DNA of 64,000 nt from Azoarcus sp. DD4 (GTDB lineage Bacteria; Pseudomonadota; Gammaproteobacteria; Burkholderiales; Rhodocyclaceae). Shown in pieces: positions 51,202 through 59,994 of this stretch (positions are counted from its first letter, which is position 1; each line of letters starts with the position of its first letter). Position numbers and translations under genes: made by a program. The stretch covers positions 5,336,078 to 5,400,077 of the forward strand of contig NZ_CP022958.1 in the NCBI RefSeq assembly GCF_006496635.1, given 5' to 3'. Under the pieces are notes generated by a model, which was given only the letters and a program-made list of their open reading frames with translations, was not told where the DNA came from and made no database searches.

Positions 51202-52605
51202 TCAGAGGAAGGTGAACCCGACCTGGAACAGCTTCTCGACCTTGCGCACCAGATTCTTGTGCGTGCAGAAGACGATGACGTGGTCTTCACGCTCGATCAG
51301 GGTGTCGTGGTGCGGAATGATGACGACGCGACGGATCACCTTGCCGTCGCCGCGCTTTTCCTCACGCACCACCGCGCCTATGGTCGCGCCCTTGGGCAGC
51401 GGGATCTCCTCGATGCGGCGGCCCACCACCTTGGAATCCTTGGGCGAACCGTGGGCGATGATCTCCAGCGCCTCGGCGGCACCGCGCCGCAGGCTGTGCA
51501 CCGCCACCACGTCGCCGCGCCGCACGTGTGCCAGCAGCGAACCGATGGAGGTGTGCGCCGGCGAGATGGCGATGTCGATCGGCCCGCCCTGCACCAGATC
51601 CACGTAGCTCTTGCGATTGATCAGCGCCAGGGTGCGGCGTGCGCCCATGCGCTTGGCAAGCGAGGCGGACATGATGTTGTCCTCCTCGTCGTTGGTCAGG
51701 GCGACGAACAGGTCGGTCTCGTCTATGCCTTCGTTCTCGAGCAGCTTCTCGTCGGTGGTGTCGCCACTGAGCACCAGCGCATGCGACAGCTGGGTCGCGA
51801 GCATCTCGGCGCGGCGCTTGTCCACTTCGAGCAGCTTGACGTGGTAGTCGCGCTCTATCGAGCGCGCCAGACGGAAGCCGATATTGCCGCCGCCGGCGAT
51901 CATGATGCGGCGCATCGGCCGATCGGTCCGGCGCAGTTCGCGCATCACCTGGCGGATATGGACCGTCGCGGCGAGGCAGAACACCTCGTCGCCCGGGACG
52001 ATCACGGTGTCGCCTTCCGGGATGATGGGTTCGCCGTTACGGTAGATGGCGGCGATACGCACCTCGACGTTGGGCAGATGGAAGCGCAGCGCCTTCAGCG
52101 GATGGCCGACCAGCGGTCCGCCCTCGAAGGCGCGCACCCCGATCAGGCTGACCACGCCGTCGGCGAACTCCAGCACCTGCAGCGCCTCGGGAAAGGCGAT
52201 CAGGCGCTTGATGTAGTCGGTGACGATCTGCTCCGGGCAGATCGAGAAATCGACCGCGAAATTGTCGTCGTTGAGCAGCTCGGGATTGTCGACGTAGTCG
52301 GTCGAACGCAGGCGTGCGATCCGCGTCGGCAGGTTGAACAGCGTCTTGGCGATGCGGCAGGCACAGAGGTTGGTCTGGTCCGACTGGGTGACGGCGATCA
52401 GCAGGTCGGCGTCGTCGGCCCCCGCCTCGCGCAGCACCGACGGCGACGCGGCATTGCCGCAAACCGTGCGGATCTCGAGGCGTTCGCGCAGGTTGGCGAG
52501 ATAGTCCGGGCTGGTATCGACCAGGGTGATGTCGTTGGCTTCCGACACGAGGTTTTCCGCCACCGACGCGCCGACCTGGCCGGCACCGAGAATGATGATC
52601 TTCAC
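51202..52605 (-). CDS. trkA: Trk potassium system NAD-binding regulator TrkA
   Basis: 467 aa with two RCK (Rossmann plus TrkA-C) repeats: MKIIILGAGQVGASVAENL and IMIAGGGNIGFRLARSIE are the nucleotide-binding starts. It binds NAD(H) and gates TrkH from the cytoplasm. GTG 52605 is used as the start. It is co-transcribed with trkH. The pair lies downstream of ntrYX on the same strand, with a 148-bp gap. Confidence 0.95.
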   Translation of the reverse strand: MKIIILGAGQVGASVAENLVSEANDITLVDTSPDYLANLRERLEIRTVCGNAASPSVLREAGADDADLLIAVTQSDQTNLCACRIAKTLFNLPTRIARLRSTDYVDNPELLNDDNFAVDFSICPEQIVTDYIKRLIAFPEALQVLEFADGVVSLIGVRAFEGGPLVGHPLKALRFHLPNVEVRIAAIYRNGEPIIPEGDTVIVPGDEVFCLAATVHIRQVMRELRRTDRPMRRIMIAGGGNIGFRLARSIERDYHVKLLEVDKRRAEMLATQLSHALVLSGDTTDEKLLENEGIDETDLFVALTNDEEDNIMSASLAKRMGARRTLALINRKSYVDLVQGGPIDIAISPAHTSIGSLLAHVRRGDVVAVHSLRRGAAEALEIIAHGSPKDSKVVGRRIEEIPLPKGATIGAVVREEKRGDGKVIRRVVIIPHHDTLIEREDHVIVFCTHKNLVRKVEKLFQVGFTFL

Positions 52606-52753
52606 CGGGTATCGTCCCCGCTGATTTCAGGACCGCGATTCTACGATGGCATCGCCGGGCTTGAAACCGAATGTTGCAACGCGGCAACCATCGTAGCCGC
52701 CGTCCCGACTTCGGCTGTATGCGCCCTCCTCTGATCCGGCGGACCGGACGGCA

Positions 52754-54001
52754 TCACGCTTCTTCGTGCCGTCGTCCGGCCTGCAGGCCGAGCTGCTTGA
52801 GCTTGCGGTAGAGGTGGGTGCGTTCCAGCCCGGTCTTTTCTGCCAGGCGGGTCATGTTGCCGCTCTCCAGCCGCAGATGATGCTCGAAGTACATGCGTTC
52901 GAACGCTTCGCGCGCCTCACGCAGGGGCTGGTCGAGCGAGATCCCGCTCCCTCCCGAATCCACCGGCGGCTGTAACAGGCGGCGGACGTCGGCGATGCCG
53001 ATCTCGTCCTCCAGCGTGCCGAGCGCGAGCGACTTCACCGCCGCGCGCAGCTCGGCATAGCCACCCGGCCAGGCCTGGGTGCGCAGCTGATTGAGTGCAG
53101 CGGTGGAGAAATGGCGCAGCGGCACCTCCCCCCCCTCGACCAGGTGCAACAGGATCTGAGTCGCCAGTTCGGGCAAATCGTCCTTGACGTCGGCGATCGA
53201 CGGCGGCGCGAGGCTGACTTCGAACAGGCGGGTCAACAGCGCCTCGTCCCAGCCCTCGGCCAGCAGCGCCTCGACGCCGCGGTCGGTTGCCGCGACGATG
53301 CGAAGGTCATAACGATCGAGACGATCGATGACGAAGGCGAGATTCTTCTGCTGCGCACGCGACAGCCTGGCCAGCTCGCCGGCGAACAGTACGCCGCCCT
53401 GCAGGGCCTGCAGCTGACCGATGTCGATGGGCGCGCTGACGCTGCCCAGATCCAGCCAGGGTGCGCCCGCCGCCTGCACGCTACGCGCGACCAGCTCGGC
53501 CAGGCTGCCATGCGCCACCCGCAGCAGCAGCACGCGCGAGTTGTCGACGATCTGCTCGACACGGCGCTTGAGCTCGCGCAGCGGCAGCGAGCGCGAGAAC
53601 GCGGCCAGCGTCAACGGCGACGGCGTCCCCACCGTGGCCGGCCGCTGCAGCCCGCGCTTGACCGCCGACAGCAGCTTCTGCAAGGCGATGGGTTTTTCCA
53701 GATAGTCGATCGCACCGATGCGGGTGGCCTCGACCGCAGTGTCGATCGTGCCATGGCCGGACATCATCACCACGGGCATCGTCAGCTGGCCGTTGGCCGA
53801 CCACTCCTTGAGCAGCGTGATGCCATCGGTGTCCGGCATCCAGATGTCGAGCAGCACCATGTCGGGCCGTCCGGCATTGCGCGCCGCGCGGGCGGCGGCG
53901 GCATTCTCGGCGAGCTGGATGTCGTGTCCTTCGTCGCGCAGGATCTCGGACAGCAGTTCGCGGATACCGACTTCGTCATCAACGATGAGTATTTTTGCCA
54001 T
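52754..54001 (-). CDS. ntrX: NtrX-like response regulator with a degenerate AAA+ domain
   Basis: A 415-aa NtrC-family regulator. The receiver (1-120) has D52 (LLDIWMPD) and the lysine in YLEKPI. The middle (about 140-330) keeps the length of a sigma54-interaction domain, but the Walker A motif and the GAFTGA loop are missing; at the Walker A position it reads RVLLLRVAHGSLAELVARS. A Fis-type HTH ends the protein (GNMTRLAEKTGLERTHLYRKLKQLGL). It should bind DNA but not remodel sigma54 polymerase. Its kinase ntrY starts upstream with a 3-bp gap. Confidence 0.85.
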   Translation of the reverse strand: MAKILIVDDEVGIRELLSEILRDEGHDIQLAENAAAARAARNAGRPDMVLLDIWMPDTDGITLLKEWSANGQLTMPVVMMSGHGTIDTAVEATRIGAIDYLEKPIALQKLLSAVKRGLQRPATVGTPSPLTLAAFSRSLPLRELKRRVEQIVDNSRVLLLRVAHGSLAELVARSVQAAGAPWLDLGSVSAPIDIGQLQALQGGVLFAGELARLSRAQQKNLAFVIDRLDRYDLRIVAATDRGVEALLAEGWDEALLTRLFEVSLAPPSIADVKDDLPELATQILLHLVEGGEVPLRHFSTAALNQLRTQAWPGGYAELRAAVKSLALGTLEDEIGIADVRRLLQPPVDSGGSGISLDQPLREAREAFERMYFEHHLRLESGNMTRLAEKTGLERTHLYRKLKQLGLQAGRRHEEA

Positions 54002-54004
54002 TGT

Positions 54005-56125
54005 TCAGAGTTCACCACTGGTTACCGCCAGGCGCAGCCGGACGCGGACTTCCGCTCCACCGCCATCGCGGTTGGCAACGCGCACGTCGCCGCCATGTTC
54101 ATCGACGATTTTCTTCACCATCGCCAGGCCGAGGCCGGTGCCACGTGCCTTGGTGGTGAAATAGGGTTCGAAGGCGCGCGCCAGGACTTCCGGGGGAAAG
54201 CCGGGGCCGTCATCGCGGAACAGCAGCACCGCGCGTTCGCCCTCGCGGCGGGTGATGACGGTGACCGTGCCCTCCTCCTGTCCACCGAGGGCATCCTGTG
54301 CATTCTGCAGCATATTGTGGATGACCTGTCGGATCTGCGAGGCGTCGCCCTGCACCGGCGGCAGATCGCTCGCCTGTTCGAAACGGATGCGCACCGCCGA
54401 GCTCTCGTACAGCGTCAGCACCTCGCGGATCAGCGCGTTGAGGTCCAGCGTGGTCAGCACCGGGGCAGGCAGGCGAGCGTAGTCGCGGAAGGCATTGACG
54501 AGGTTCTTCATCGACTCGACCTGGTTCACGATGGTGCGCGTCGACCGCTCCAGCATGTCGCGGCCGTCGGCGTCGAGCTGATCGGCGAGCTTGAGGGCAA
54601 GACGTTCGGCCGAAAGCTGGATGGGCGTCAGCGGGTTCTTGATCTCGTGCGCCAGGCGCCGGGCGACCTCGGCCCAGGCCGCATTGCGCTGCGCAGCGAT
54701 GAGGCGGGTGATATCGTCGAACACCACCACCAAGCCGCCGCCGGTGGCCTGCGGCAGGCGCGAACCGTGGATCAGCAGCGTCAGCGGCGTGCTGTCCTTG
54801 ACTGGCAGTTCGATCTGCTCGTGCCAATCGCCCTCATGGGTGGCGAAACCGTCGAGCAGCGCGTCGCGGAAGTGGATGTGGCGCGGCCACGCCGCCAGTG
54901 CGATGTCCTCGAAGCCGAGCAGGTCGTCGCCGAGGATGGTCATCGCTCCGTGGTTGGCCGCACGCAGCGTGCCGTTGGGCGCGAAGGCGAGCACCCCGGT
55001 GGACAGGTTGGCGAGCACGCTCTCGAGATAAGCGCGTGCCGACTCCACCGCGGCACGGTTGCGGTCGGCGGCACCACGGGCGTCCTCGAGCTGGCGCGTC
55101 ATCTGGTTGAAGGACTGCGTCAGCACGCCCAGTTCGTCGCGCGCCGGCAAGGCCTGGCGCGGACTGTAGTCACCCTGTGCGACCGCCTGGGTACCCTCGG
55201 CAAGGATCAGCAGGGGTGCCACCAGCCGGCGCGAGAGGACGAAGGCGATCGCCACGGCTGTGAGCAGTGCGAGCAGCAACGTCAGCGTCAGCGTCAGCGT
55301 ATAGATGCGATTGAGCCCGGTTCGCCCCAAGGTGAGCTGCTGGTAGTCGCGGTAGGCCTCCTGCACCGCCTCGGCATGACGGGCGAAGGTCTCCGGCACC
55401 GCCTGGGTGAGCTGCAGGAGATTGGGTTCCACCGCCAGCGACCGGCTGGGTATGGGTACGATCACGCGGATCACCAGCTTGCCGTCGGGATGGCTGTCGA
55501 CCAGATGCAGACTGCGGCTCTGGCGTGCCTGGCGCAACTGCCCGACCGCGGGCAGCTCGGGGATCCAGTCACCGACACCGTCGGAAGCGGTGGCAACCAC
55601 GTGGCCGTTGGGCGCAACGACGGTCACGCTGCCGACTCCGGCAAGCTCACGTAGCCTGTTGAGCCGACCGGGCGTGACGGTTCCCTCGATCTCCAGATCG
55701 AGTGCCATGTCCTGAGCCTTGCTGTCGACCTGGCCGACCAGATAATCAAGCGCATTCTGGCCAAGCGCGATTCCACCCTCCAGGGCGGAATCGACACGGA
55801 CGTCGAACCACGACTCGATACTGCGGACCACGAACTGCAGCGATACCGCGTAGATCACGACACCCGGCACCAACGCCATCAGAGCGAACATCAGCATCAG
55901 GCGGTACTTCAGCCGGGAGCCGAACTGACGCGCCTTGTACTCCCGCCACAGGCCGCGCAGCTGGACGGCGACCAGTCCGGCCAGGGCAACTGCGACCACC
56001 CCGTTGAGCGCGAGGAGGTAGGGATAGCTGGTAGCGAACAGACCGGTGTTGGAGCTTGCCGAAGTCAGCAGGAAAAGCGAGATGCCGGCCACTGCGGCGG
56101 CGACGAGGAGCGTAATGCGTTTCAT
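54005..56125 (-). CDS. ntrY: NtrY-like sensor histidine kinase
   Basis: A 706-aa membrane kinase. Several N-terminal membrane segments (about 10-110), an extracytoplasmic stretch, a further TM near 275-300 and HAMP are followed by PAS (about 370-465) and HisKA with phospho-acceptor H493 (RRLAHEIKNPLTPIQLSAERL). HATPase_c has N- and G-boxes (IHNMLQNAQDAL, DDGPGFPPE, ARGTGLGLAMVKK). In relatives NtrY/NtrX responds to nitrogen or redox/oxygen state. It overlaps the DUF4390 gene by 4 bp and is coupled to ntrX. Confidence 0.9.
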   Translation of the reverse strand: MKRITLLVAAAVAGISLFLLTSASSNTGLFATSYPYLLALNGVVAVALAGLVAVQLRGLWREYKARQFGSRLKYRLMLMFALMALVPGVVIYAVSLQFVVRSIESWFDVRVDSALEGGIALGQNALDYLVGQVDSKAQDMALDLEIEGTVTPGRLNRLRELAGVGSVTVVAPNGHVVATASDGVGDWIPELPAVGQLRQARQSRSLHLVDSHPDGKLVIRVIVPIPSRSLAVEPNLLQLTQAVPETFARHAEAVQEAYRDYQQLTLGRTGLNRIYTLTLTLTLLLALLTAVAIAFVLSRRLVAPLLILAEGTQAVAQGDYSPRQALPARDELGVLTQSFNQMTRQLEDARGAADRNRAAVESARAYLESVLANLSTGVLAFAPNGTLRAANHGAMTILGDDLLGFEDIALAAWPRHIHFRDALLDGFATHEGDWHEQIELPVKDSTPLTLLIHGSRLPQATGGGLVVVFDDITRLIAAQRNAAWAEVARRLAHEIKNPLTPIQLSAERLALKLADQLDADGRDMLERSTRTIVNQVESMKNLVNAFRDYARLPAPVLTTLDLNALIREVLTLYESSAVRIRFEQASDLPPVQGDASQIRQVIHNMLQNAQDALGGQEEGTVTVITRREGERAVLLFRDDGPGFPPEVLARAFEPYFTTKARGTGLGLAMVKKIVDEHGGDVRVANRDGGGAEVRVRLRLAVTSGEL

Positions 56126-56727
56126 CGTGAAGCGGCCGCTCCAGGCAGGAAGGTCCAGCGCTGCCAGTCGGTGCCGAGATTCCAGTCGCGACTGCCAATC
56201 GCAGTCACCTGGAACGGCTTGGGCAACAGCGCAGTGTCGAGACGGAAACGCAGCGCGACTTCATGCGACACCCCGGCACGCAGATCCTCGTCACGCGCGA
56301 CCTGCCAGTTGCGGATGCGCTGCATGGTACGCACCGCCCCCTCCAGGCTGTCGAAGTTCTGATGCAGGCTGCCGACGGAGAGACGGTAACTGCGGGTGAT
56401 GGCGTGGTAGGACAGACGATAGCTGAGCGTCCGGTTGACGACGATTTCGTTGAGCCAGTACCAGCGGGGACGCTCGACCACCAGTTCGGCGACGAAGTAC
56501 AGGGCCACCCCGTGCATGATCGCGTCGACCAGACGCGGGTTGAGCTCGACATCGATCTCGGCGTTGAGGACGTAACCTCCGTCGCCGCTAACGATCTCCG
56601 CCTGCCGCACAGCGACCTCTTCGGCCGCATATGTGGCAGCGACACTCAACCACAGGCAGGCGCCCAGCAGCCAGCGACGCAAGGCCTTAGCCGACCTTGC
56701 GAAGGAGGGAGTAGAAGAAGCCGTCAT
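56122..56727 (-). CDS. DUF4390 family exported protein
   Basis: A 201-aa protein beginning MTASSTPSFARSAKALRRWLLGACLWLSVAATYAAEE, a likely signal peptide or anchor (about residues 16-36). The mature part (IDVELNPRLVDAIMHGVALYFVAELVVERPRWYWLNEIVVNRTLSYRLSYHAITRSYRLSVGSLHQNF) matches DUF4390, regularly found next to ntrY. Its stop overlaps the ntrY ATG by 4 bp and its start overlaps the rsmB 3' end by 41 bp, so rsmB-DUF4390-ntrY-ntrX form one run. Function unknown. Confidence 0.82.
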   Translation of the reverse strand: MTASSTPSFARSAKALRRWLLGACLWLSVAATYAAEEVAVRQAEIVSGDGGYVLNAEIDVELNPRLVDAIMHGVALYFVAELVVERPRWYWLNEIVVNRTLSYRLSYHAITRSYRLSVGSLHQNFDSLEGAVRTMQRIRNWQVARDEDLRAGVSHEVALRFRLDTALLPKPFQVTAIGSRDWNLGTDWQRWTFLPGAAASR

Positions 56728-57979
56728 GTTCGGCAGTCGGCAGCAGGACCAGGTCCGGGTGTCCGTCGATGGGCAGGCGCTCCGCATCGGCGTGTTGTTG
56801 GCAAAAACGAGCGATCTGCCCCTTGTTTTCCTCGTCGAACACCGAGCAGGTGGCATAAAGCATTGTGCCACCCGGCCGCAAGGTGCGCCAAAGCGCGTCG
56901 ATGATTTCAGCCTGTTGGGCCGCGAAGCTGGCGATGTCCTCGCGACGTCGCAGCCATTTGATATCGGGGTGACGACGCACTACGCCGGAGGCCGAGCACG
57001 GCACGTCCGCGAGAATGCGATCGAACGGTCGCCCATCCCACCAACGCCTGATATCGCGGCAATCGGCAACCTTCACCGTGGCGCCAAGTCCCAGGCGCGC
57101 GAGGTTGGCGTCTACCCGCTGCGCCCGCGCCGCGTCGAGTTCGAGGGCAAGCAGATCGATGTCGGCACGCTCGAGCAGATGCGCACTCTTGCCGCCGGGT
57201 GCCGCGCAGGCATCGAGCACACGCTCGCCGGGCTGAGGGTCGAGCAGGCGGGCCGCCCACTGCGCCCCTCCGTCCTGGACCGACACCCTGCCCTCGGCGA
57301 ATCCCGGCAGACGCGCCACAGGCCGCGCCTCTGCAAGCAGGAGGCCGACGTCGCCGATTTCGCGCGCCGCGATCCCGGCAGCCTGAAGCTCGGACTGGAC
57401 GTCGGCCAGGCCGGCGCGACGCCGATTGACGCGCAGCGCCATCGGCGGATTGAGGTTTCCGGCGGCGAGCACCGCCTCCCAGGCTTGCGGCTGCTGTGCA
57501 CGCAGACGGGCAATCCACCACCCCGGGTGACGGTACCGCGCAGCCTCGTCGGCTTCACACCACGCAGCGACCGCCGTGCCTTGGCGCAGCACGTTGCGGA
57601 GGACGCCGTTGACTACCCCTTTCAGCCCCGGCATCACCGCACGCGCCGCCTCCACCGCTTGGTCGACGATGGTATGAGCCTGTTCCGGACGCTGTTCCAG
57701 TCTGTGCAGCGCGATCAGCAAGAGTGCGCGGATGAAGGACGGCGGCGGCGTATGCAGCAGATGTCGCAGCACAGCGTCACCACGCCCATAGTCGCGCAGC
57801 GTGGACCAGGCATGGTCGCGGACCGCGCCACGGGTGGCATCCGGCCACGCCGGTTGCGCCCTCAGCACGCGCTCGTACGCGTCGGTCAGATTACCGCCGT
57901 CGATGACGATCTCGACCAGAGCCGCGGCGTGGGCAAACGCATAGCCGAGGCTGTCGACCGGCAGTTCGATCCGGGGCAT
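56687..57979 (-). CDS. rsmB: 16S rRNA m5C967 methyltransferase RsmB (Sun)
   Basis: 430 aa from ATG 57979, the same length as the E. coli enzyme; a GTG at 58069 would add 30 residues without a ribosome site. The N-terminal NusB-like domain (about 1-140) is followed by the Rossmann methyltransferase: SAM site LDACAAPGGKSAHLLE, catalytic PCSASGVVRRHPDIKW (motif IV Cys) and YATCSVFDEENKGQI (motif VI Cys). It methylates C967 of 16S rRNA. The DUF4390 gene overlaps its end. Confidence 0.94.
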   Translation of the reverse strand: MPRIELPVDSLGYAFAHAAALVEIVIDGGNLTDAYERVLRAQPAWPDATRGAVRDHAWSTLRDYGRGDAVLRHLLHTPPPSFIRALLLIALHRLEQRPEQAHTIVDQAVEAARAVMPGLKGVVNGVLRNVLRQGTAVAAWCEADEAARYRHPGWWIARLRAQQPQAWEAVLAAGNLNPPMALRVNRRRAGLADVQSELQAAGIAAREIGDVGLLLAEARPVARLPGFAEGRVSVQDGGAQWAARLLDPQPGERVLDACAAPGGKSAHLLERADIDLLALELDAARAQRVDANLARLGLGATVKVADCRDIRRWWDGRPFDRILADVPCSASGVVRRHPDIKWLRRREDIASFAAQQAEIIDALWRTLRPGGTMLYATCSVFDEENKGQIARFCQQHADAERLPIDGHPDLVLLPTAEHDGFFYSLLRKVG

Positions 57980-58065
57980 CTTGTCGGCCTCGTTCCTGGG
58001 CGCGGCTGGCCGGACTGCTGGATTTCGGGTCGGCGACCCGGGGCGTTTGGAGCGAGAGGAGGTAT

Positions 58066-58968
58066 TCACGTGGAGACTGTCTGGTTGGCTGCGGCCGGCA
58101 TCTCGGCGAGAAGCGCCGTCCGCAGTACGTTGGGTAGCGCGAATTGCGCGCAATGGAGCTCGCCATTGTAGTGCCGCAGCGTATTCATCCTGCGGTCAAC
58201 CAGGCGCCGCTCGACTTCCGCCGCGTCCAGCGCACGAGGATCGAGATCGTCTGCGGCGCAGGCCATGGCCCAGGAACCCCCATACAAGGGGATATCGACC
58301 AGGTAAGGTCTCGGCGTGCGGAAGACCCGCGACAGCGCCGCCATCAGCGCGCCGACCTGAGCGCGCTGATAGAACGGAGATCCAAGCTGGACCACAAGCG
58401 CTCCGCCGTGATTGAGACAGCCGTGGCACAACCGGAAGAAGGACTCCTTGTGCAACGCTGCGGCCGGACCATCGGCACCAGTCAGATCGAAGATGATCAG
58501 ATCGTAGGATGCACTGGCAGCCGAAGCCGTCCGTGTCACGTGGTCGAAACCGTCACCGATGCGCAGGTCCACCCGGGGATCGTCGAACACGCCTTGCTGC
58601 ACACTCGCCAGATAGCGCCTGCCGAGATCCACGACCGCGGCGTCGAGCTCGACCACGACAACACGCTCCATAGAAGGATGGCGCAGCAGTTCGCGAACGG
58701 ACGCGCCGTCTCCCCCTCCTATCACCAGAGCGCACCGCGGCGAAGGGTGAGCAATGGCAGCCACATGGACCAGGCTTTCATGACCGTGAAACTCGTCCGC
58801 CTCCGAAGCCATGAAATGGCCATCCAGTGAATAGAGCCGGCCAAATTCCGGCGTTTCCCAGACTTCGAAAGCCTGGAAGGGCGAGCGCCCCTTCGCCAGC
58901 AGGCGCCCGCCCCCAAGGACGAGTTCCGTTGTTCGCCCTAACGCATCAGCCACACGGGTTTCGGTCAT
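58066..58968 (-). CDS. speE: Polyamine aminopropyltransferase (spermidine synthase family)
   Basis: A 300-aa enzyme from ATG 58968. The decarboxylated-SAM/polyamine site is present: YSLDGHFMASEADEFHGHESLVHVA, VIGGGDGASVRELLRHPSMERVVVVELDAAVVDLGRRY, then DLIIFDLTGADGPAAALHKESFF. The conserved catalytic Asp (usually DLTDP / DSTDP) appears as DLTGAD, a small departure from the classical SpeE motif, so the exact polyamine product is uncertain. The gap to rsmB is 86 bp. A parS site lies 85 bp upstream. Confidence 0.88.
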   Translation of the reverse strand: MTETRVADALGRTTELVLGGGRLLAKGRSPFQAFEVWETPEFGRLYSLDGHFMASEADEFHGHESLVHVAAIAHPSPRCALVIGGGDGASVRELLRHPSMERVVVVELDAAVVDLGRRYLASVQQGVFDDPRVDLRIGDGFDHVTRTASAASASYDLIIFDLTGADGPAAALHKESFFRLCHGCLNHGGALVVQLGSPFYQRAQVGALMAALSRVFRTPRPYLVDIPLYGGSWAMACAADDLDPRALDAAEVERRLVDRRMNTLRHYNGELHCAQFALPNVLRTALLAEMPAAANQTVST

Positions 58969-59052
58969 ACCCTGCTCCGAAGGGAGGCATAGGCCGAAAC
59001 GCGGTTCGCATCGGCATACCTCATGTGGATTCTGAGCCCCGGCCTGCTGCTT

Positions 59053-59068
59053 TGTTCCACGTGAAACG
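59053..59068. promoter_or_regulatory. parS site 1 (ParB-binding)
   Basis: TGTTCCACGTGAAACG matches the parS consensus TGTTNCACGTGAAACA at 15 of 16 positions (last base G). It lies in the gap between speE and the TSUP gene. Confidence 0.8.
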
Positions 59069-59107
59069 CACATCCGTCACACCTGCCGAGACGCCGAATG
59101 CTCCGGC

Positions 59108-59878
59108 TCACGCGAAGAAAGTGTCATACGCCAGCTTGGCGATCAGAACACTGACCACGACCAGGAACATCTTGCGCACGAAGCCTGCGCCATGCCTCAA
59201 GGCAACGCGCGAGCCTAAGACCGCGCCGCTCAAGTTGCACAGCGCCATCACCCCAGCCAGTTTCCACAGCAAATCGACGTTGGTTGCAAAGAATCCGATC
59301 GCCGCAAGGTTGGTGGCGACATTGAGAATCTTCGCTGTCACCGACGCCCGCAGGAAGTCCATCCCCAGCAAGCGAATGAAAAGGAAAATCAGAAAACTGC
59401 CGGTGCCAGGCCCGAAGAACCCGTCATAGAAACCGATGACCGCACCGATACCCAGCGCGATCGCAGTCGATCGACGACCATGCTCTGGCTCCGTCGAAAC
59501 CGTACCGAGATCCTTACGCAAGAAGGTGTAGATCGCGACGAGGATCAACAGCAACAGGATCAACGGACGCAGCACCGTGGGCGGCAGATACGCCACCGCC
59601 TTCGCGCCGTACCAGGATCCCACCAGGGCGGCGATGGCACCCGGCAAAGCAACCCGCCACGGGATGCTGACCCGGCGTGAATACTGGATCGCAGCACTCG
59701 TGGTCCCGACGATGCTCGCCAACTTGTTGGTACCGAACAGCGTCGCCGGCGACGCTGCTGGAAAGGCGGCGAACAGCGCCGGTATTTGTATCAAGCCGCC
59801 GCCGCCGACAACCGCGTCGACGAAGCCCGCGCAGAATGCGGCCAGTCCCAAGGCTAGAAAAAGGAAGTCGGTTTCCAT
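59108..59878 (-). CDS. TSUP-family (TauE/SafE) membrane transporter
   Basis: A 256-aa membrane protein with about 7-8 hydrophobic segments. The family motif is FVDAVVGGGGLIQIPALFAAFP in the first repeat, and GFYDGFFGPGTGSFLIFLFIRLLGMDFLRASVTAKILNVATN is the matching motif in the second. TSUP members move sulfite, sulfonates and other anions; the substrate is not predictable here. I use ATG 59878 (a GTG at 59881 is adjacent). It is flanked by parS sites on both sides. Confidence 0.88.
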   Translation of the reverse strand: METDFLFLALGLAAFCAGFVDAVVGGGGLIQIPALFAAFPAASPATLFGTNKLASIVGTTSAAIQYSRRVSIPWRVALPGAIAALVGSWYGAKAVAYLPPTVLRPLILLLLILVAIYTFLRKDLGTVSTEPEHGRRSTAIALGIGAVIGFYDGFFGPGTGSFLIFLFIRLLGMDFLRASVTAKILNVATNLAAIGFFATNVDLLWKLAGVMALCNLSGAVLGSRVALRHGAGFVRKMFLVVVSVLIAKLAYDTFFA

Positions 59879-59884
59879 CACTGT

Positions 59885-59900
59885 GGTTTCACGTGAAACA
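59885..59900. promoter_or_regulatory. parS site 2 (ParB-binding)
   Basis: GGTTTCACGTGAAACA matches the parS consensus at 15 of 16 positions (first base G). Its core GTTTCACGTGAAAC is a perfect 14-bp palindrome. It lies 832 bp from site 1, between the TSUP gene and mnmE. Confidence 0.85.
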
Positions 59901-59994
59901 AAGGGGGACGGGATATCGTCAGGAACCGCAAACCTGTGTGAGCGCTAACATGCCCGGCGACTTGCCGGTGTGCATCATCGCCGTTCAGACAGGC

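Noticed and set aside
58058..58076. Possible third parS (TATTCACGTGGAGAC)
   Set aside because: Only the central CACGTG and a few flanking bases match; it falls well short of the other two sites.
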